Positions 60,026 through 64,000 of a stretch of DNA of 64,000 bases are shown here, piece after piece. Position 1 is the stretch's first letter. Every line of letters begins with the position of its first letter. The position numbers and the translations under genes were made by a program. The notes under the pieces were generated by a model. That model saw only the letters and a list, made by a program, of their open reading frames with translations, did no database searches and was not told the origin of the DNA. Source of the stretch: Polaribacter reichenbachii (GTDB lineage: Bacteria; Bacteroidota; Bacteroidia; Flavobacteriales; Flavobacteriaceae); the NCBI RefSeq assembly GCF_001975665.1, contig NZ_CP019419.1:3393501-3457500 (forward strand). The letters run 5' to 3'.

Positions 60026-62563
60026 TTATTGATTACCGGTTCCAATTGCTGAAATATACTCTCCTATAGGTATGTCCATTGAAATACCTAAAAATGCATT
60101 ATTACCAAACCTCTGATTTTCAATAAAGGGAAAACCAATTGAAAAATTTAAATCCAAAGAATTATAAAATCTTAAACCTGTACCTAAACCAACATGAGAA
60201 AAATCAAAGTTCTGATCTGTGGTAAGATTAGCTATTTTATATAATAAACCTGAACCATAAATGGTAAAATACCATTGATTTACAAAAGGATTAGGTTCAT
60301 TTTTTATGTCTTCAGTATTTATTATAGATTTTGCCATTTTATCTGCATAATCACTATTTTTAAAACCTTTTATCTTAAATTTATACCCAATTTTTTCAGA
60401 GGCAAAACCAATTGAATTTATGTTCTCGATTACACCATCCGATTCATATTTATATTTTTTTAGCAAGACATTTTGGCTAATACCTATTGTAAAATAAATA
60501 GAGTGTTTACCATATTCATTTTCTCTATTATATTGTTCTACAAAAGTATTTAAAAAAGATAATATATCTATTTCTATGATTTCTTTTGTACTGTTAACGA
60601 TAGTGTATTTTTCTATGCCATTTAAAAGTTTTTCATAAATCCTTCGAAATTCATCTATATTTCCCTCTTTATCTTCTTTATTATCCATTGTTGTAACAAC
60701 AAAATTATGTGATTCATCTAGAAGCTGAAGTATAAATGAAAAAGTATTGGCTTTATCAAGCCTATCAATATTAGAGATAAACTCAAAAAATGTTATAATA
60801 TCTTGATTAAGCTCTAAATGATTTAATTCTTTTGGTGTTAAATAATATTTCATTAAAGGAATTATACCGTCTGTAGCCTTAATCATTTTATCAATAATTG
60901 AATCATTTGCTCTATCAGTTACCAACAGTTTTGCTTTTATCAGTTTTGGTAAAACATCTTCTTCAAAATACAATACATCATCTATTTTTAATTCTTCTTT
61001 TTCAGATAATTCCTTTGTTTTAATATATAAATCAGTAAAAAAATCTACATTATTTTTTAAAAATAGAGTATCATTATTATTAAAGTTTTCAGAAAGTATT
61101 TCTTTTGAAACATTCCCCATAATTTGCTTTAAAAAACTTAAATCTTTTATAGCAATCTCTTTTAGCTCTTCTTGATATTTTTGAAATTTTTTTTCAAATG
61201 AAGTAATGGCTGAAATATCAATAATACCTATTTTTTTTGCAAAGGTTTTAATTTTAAAATCATTTAGTTTTTTCTGTACCTTTTTATTGTACCATTTAAC
61301 AGTATCTATAGTTATCGAGTCTAACTCTCTTATCTCTTGCAGTTCTTTCGTGATTAAAGGATAATAAGTCTCTAATTCTTTATTAAAAGTGAAATCTTTT
61401 TCATATAAATTTTTAAACTTTTCTACCTTAGCCTTTAATTTAGTAAATACATTTTTATTTGGAATAGTATCAATGGTTTTTTTATTGATTTCTCTAATTA
61501 ATGAATATATAGTATCAACCTTATTTTTTAAATTTGGAAGGTAATTGTGATAATTTTCAACTATTTTTTTTGTTTTTTCTAAATTTGATCTTAAATTATC
61601 TTGATTACTAGGACCGATGTTAACTGTATCTGAAATACTATTATTTATAATACTTTGCTTAAATTCATTAATTTTCTCATTATACAAATCTATTAGACTT
61701 ATTGTTTGGCTAATTTTTACAGAAACTTCTAAAGCATTTATAAATTTTGAATCTTTATTATTTTTAGCTAGCTGTTCAAATAAATTATTTTTATTTAGCA
61801 ATGCTGTTTTAGACTCTCTTAAATACAAGTCTTTTATATTCTTTAATTTTGAATAATCTTTATTCTTTAGAATTTTTTTTACATACTTATAACTACTTAA
61901 ATAAGAAGTAACAACCTTATCAATAGATTTTTTTAATTCAACTATTACAATACTATCTTTTTTTCTAACTTCTTTGTCAATTTTATCTGACTTAAACTTC
62001 TCATTATAAAAGTTGGAAGCTGAATAGTCAATTTTTGAATCGAAATCAAAAAAACCTCTACTTTTTAAAAGTTTATTATTACTCAAAGAAGTACCCACAA
62101 TATCAATTAAAAATTGTTTTTTTAATTTTTTTGACATTTTAGGTTTAATAGAATCAAAGTATACAGTAGTAATAGAATCTTTATTTTTTTGATAATAAAT
62201 TTGTTCATAAATATTAGCAAATCCAAGAATTAATGAATAATTAGTAGAAAGTTCTAAAAGCTCTTTTTCAATGATATTTTGGTTTTTTTCTTCAATTAAT
62301 GTAGTTATACTATTTTGAAGAAAAAGCTTTGTAGAATAATGATAATCAGGTAGTTTTCCAAAAATGAATCGTTTTAAACCTTCTTTTTTTAATTCATTTT
62401 GTTTACGAACTAAAACTTTTCTTAAAGCATCAACATCAATAGTCCCTTTGCCAAAGGTTAATGATTCTAAACCTACAGATAATGAAGGGTCTTGACTTTC
62501 TTGAGCAGTATATTTTGTAGTATAACAAAATACAATAACTAGTACTAGTAGAATTTTTTTCAT
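60026..62563 (-). CDS. Large secreted helical protein with C-terminal barrel-like domain, unknown function
   Basis: An 845-residue protein with signal MKKILLVLVIVFCYTTKYTAQ. Residues about 40-690 are mostly charged helix with many Lys and Ser/Thr/Asn and several coiled-coil stretches (KKSIDKVVTSYLSSYKYVKKILKNK). The last ~150 residues are beta-strand rich (QWYFTIYGSGLLYKIANL, LGTGLRFYNSLDLNFSIGFPF) and end in a barrel-like pattern. I recognise no family. The next gene upstream on the same strand, 194 bp away, encodes a protein of similar layout, so the two may form one outer-membrane complex. Confidence 0.75.
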   Translation of the reverse strand: MKKILLVLVIVFCYTTKYTAQESQDPSLSVGLESLTFGKGTIDVDALRKVLVRKQNELKKEGLKRFIFGKLPDYHYSTKLFLQNSITTLIEEKNQNIIEKELLELSTNYSLILGFANIYEQIYYQKNKDSITTVYFDSIKPKMSKKLKKQFLIDIVGTSLSNNKLLKSRGFFDFDSKIDYSASNFYNEKFKSDKIDKEVRKKDSIVIVELKKSIDKVVTSYLSSYKYVKKILKNKDYSKLKNIKDLYLRESKTALLNKNNLFEQLAKNNKDSKFINALEVSVKISQTISLIDLYNEKINEFKQSIINNSISDTVNIGPSNQDNLRSNLEKTKKIVENYHNYLPNLKNKVDTIYSLIREINKKTIDTIPNKNVFTKLKAKVEKFKNLYEKDFTFNKELETYYPLITKELQEIRELDSITIDTVKWYNKKVQKKLNDFKIKTFAKKIGIIDISAITSFEKKFQKYQEELKEIAIKDLSFLKQIMGNVSKEILSENFNNNDTLFLKNNVDFFTDLYIKTKELSEKEELKIDDVLYFEEDVLPKLIKAKLLVTDRANDSIIDKMIKATDGIIPLMKYYLTPKELNHLELNQDIITFFEFISNIDRLDKANTFSFILQLLDESHNFVVTTMDNKEDKEGNIDEFRRIYEKLLNGIEKYTIVNSTKEIIEIDILSFLNTFVEQYNRENEYGKHSIYFTIGISQNVLLKKYKYESDGVIENINSIGFASEKIGYKFKIKGFKNSDYADKMAKSIINTEDIKNEPNPFVNQWYFTIYGSGLLYKIANLTTDQNFDFSHVGLGTGLRFYNSLDLNFSIGFPFIENQRFGNNAFLGISMDIPIGEYISAIGTGNQ

Positions 62564-62757
62564 GATGATCTTGTTTTAGTTAATATAGTTTACTGATTTA
62601 TAAGTGTTTATAAAACTAATACTATAATTAACGACAAAACATACCTACAAATAGGTATTTAACACAATATCAATAAATTACAATTTTATTTTAGAAGAAA
62701 ATATGGTTGTTAAAAGAAAAATAATAAAATACCCTAAATTTTAACGTAATGCATAAA

Positions 62758-64000
62758 TTAATTATTTTTAATATCATATAGCTTAATAGGTATACCTACT
62801 CTAATTCTGGCAACAAAGTTGTCTTTCGCATTCCTGCTATATAATGCATTATCATACCCTATATCAATACCAAAAGTTAATCCAGTATCATCATCTGCTT
62901 TTGTTTTTCTGAAAATAGGACCTAAAAAAATTGAATAGTTGTTCTTATAAAAAGTATGCTCTGGTTTACTAATTAAGTATCTATGCGCAGCACTCAAATT
63001 TACACCTATGGATTTCTTTTTACCAAAATAATAGGCTGTATAAAAATTGAATGCACCAAACTTTAAATTCTTTTTAATACTATCAAATGCTCCTAGAACA
63101 TCATCCTGTGCCTCTTCGTCAATATAATCTTTAATTAAAAACAGTCCTGTAGAATTAGAACTATCTATATGAGGTGTACCACTAATCAGGTTGCTGTTTA
63201 AAAAGGAACCAGAATTATATTGTAGACCCGCTTTTAGATACCATACTCCTCTAGTTTTATTACTTGTATAATTATAATTAATATCTACAGCAACTTTTAA
63301 TTTATTAATACCTGTTTTTGTTGCTTCATATGCATCAAAAGCCTCTTTAACATCACTGTTTATATTTTCTTTAGCTTCAGAAAAACCAAATGTATTATTA
63401 TTTAATGCTGTATTTAAATCTAGCCAATGAAAAGAATAACCCGTATTTTTTATATGTTTGTCATCGTAAACTGCTGCTACTTTTTTTATTTCACTTTTTA
63501 GTTTTGTATCTTTTTTAAATTCAAATATTTTAGCTATTTTTTGCAATATTCCAACTTTTTCAATAGTATTTAATTCATTTTTTTCTGACCAAAACTCTTT
63601 TAATAAAAGTGATATGATTTTGTCGTTATTATTGTTTTCTGTATTTGTATAGGTTGCAAATTTAAGATTAACCTCATTTTTTGTCTCTTCTGAGCTTTTT
63701 TCGTTATTTTCTTTTTGAATTTGAGTTTGTACAGGCTTTTTTAAGCTTTTATTACCTTCTAATTCTTTGTAAAAAGTTTCGTTTTTTTCTAAAATTTTTA
63801 GGTAAGCAATTAAAAGCTCTTTTTTGTCTTTATACTCTTTTATCTGTGGATAATTCTTTAATTGTACATACTTACTTCTAATTTCTTGGTAATTTTTTAA
63901 ACTATAATTTACAGTTAGATCTTTTAAAATACTGTCTCTTATGTAAATTTCTCTAAGCACAAGGTTGTAATCTAGTTTAGGAATATTTTCATTAGTTAAA
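62758..64000 (-). CDS. Secreted or outer-membrane protein of unknown function, partial (N-terminus outside window)
   Basis: The frame is open to the right edge (reads LTNENIPKLDYNLVLREIYIR), so the true start lies outside; a GTG at 63960 is not needed. At least 413 residues. The N-terminal part is charged and helical (YKDKKELLIAYLKILEKNETF, KPVQTQIQKENNEKSSEETKN). The C-terminal ~230 residues are outer-membrane strands (LKAGLQYNSGSF, SIGVNLSAAHRYLI, TFGIDIGYDNALY, FVARIRVGIPIKLYDI). Helical then barrel, as in its neighbour. No family recognised. Confidence 0.75.
   Translation of the reverse strand, partial: LTNENIPKLDYNLVLREIYIRDSILKDLTVNYSLKNYQEIRSKYVQLKNYPQIKEYKDKKELLIAYLKILEKNETFYKELEGNKSLKKPVQTQIQKENNEKSSEETKNEVNLKFATYTNTENNNNDKIISLLLKEFWSEKNELNTIEKVGILQKIAKIFEFKKDTKLKSEIKKVAAVYDDKHIKNTGYSFHWLDLNTALNNNTFGFSEAKENINSDVKEAFDAYEATKTGINKLKVAVDINYNYTSNKTRGVWYLKAGLQYNSGSFLNSNLISGTPHIDSSNSTGLFLIKDYIDEEAQDDVLGAFDSIKKNLKFGAFNFYTAYYFGKKKSIGVNLSAAHRYLISKPEHTFYKNNYSIFLGPIFRKTKADDDTGLTFGIDIGYDNALYSRNAKDNFVARIRVGIPIKLYDIKNN

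Overview
The window looks like a chromosomal segment of a marine-type member of the Flavobacteriaceae (Bacteroidota), close in style to Polaribacter or Tenacibaculum. This rests on low G+C, TAnnTTTG-type promoters, a SusC/SusD pair, a hybrid two-component-like regulator, LytTR signalling, DUF6266 and DUF6515 genes, and many short lipoproteins. The genus is inference. No rRNA, tRNA or CRISPR array was seen.

Layout. 1-3669: a leftward operon merC-like / folE / phoX / COG0523 GTPase, facing a Fur-family regulator; two near-identical palindromes lie in the divergent promoter, so a metal-responsive (probably zinc) regulon is likely. 3800-5572: LytTR response regulator and LytS-type kinase. 5855-9046: small lipoproteins, hypothetical genes and a HAD phosphatase, including a 28-residue Cys-rich microgene. 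9078-21277: an array of unrelated genes, all leftward (class D beta-lactamase, TraB-like lipoprotein, AraC/SDR, M23 peptidase, hydrolase, class C-like beta-lactamase, hypotheticals). Its units are separated by ~130-bp imperfect palindromes and it resembles an integron cassette array without an integrase (CALIN-like).

21278-23449: a DUF6266 gene preceded by a 10-bp tandem array and promoter, a terminator, an excisionase-like HTH gene, and an AT-rich gap. 23450-30510: type I restriction-modification operon hsdM-hsdS-hsdR plus a YgjP-type metalloprotease. 30760-35295: TolC / MacA-like / MacB-like export operon whose ATPase gene is frameshifted at its signature motif. 35300-36345: heptamer-rich repeats that run into a truncated phosphatase gene.

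36422-49996: a locus that looks like a polysaccharide utilization locus but carries phosphoesterases instead of glycoside hydrolases. It has a 5'-nucleotidase split into two coupled genes, a hybrid regulator with degenerate kinase and receiver cores, SusC, SusD, an alkaline phosphatase lipoprotein and a phosphodiesterase-alkaline phosphatase fusion. The inferred job is capture and dephosphorylation of an organic phosphate polymer or nucleotide-like substrate at the cell surface.

50193-51934: luciferase-like oxidoreductase and a 5'(3')-deoxyribonucleotidase. 52031-57994: a polyol (mannitol-like) catabolic operon (PfkB fructokinase, mannitol dehydrogenase, NCS1-like permease, outer-membrane barrel) divergent from a Nudix-type regulator, with two ACGT-N7-ACGT candidate operators. 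57995-60025: interspersed repeats, a DUF6515 gene and a possible small RNA unit. 60026-64000: two large secreted proteins of unknown function, the second running off the window.
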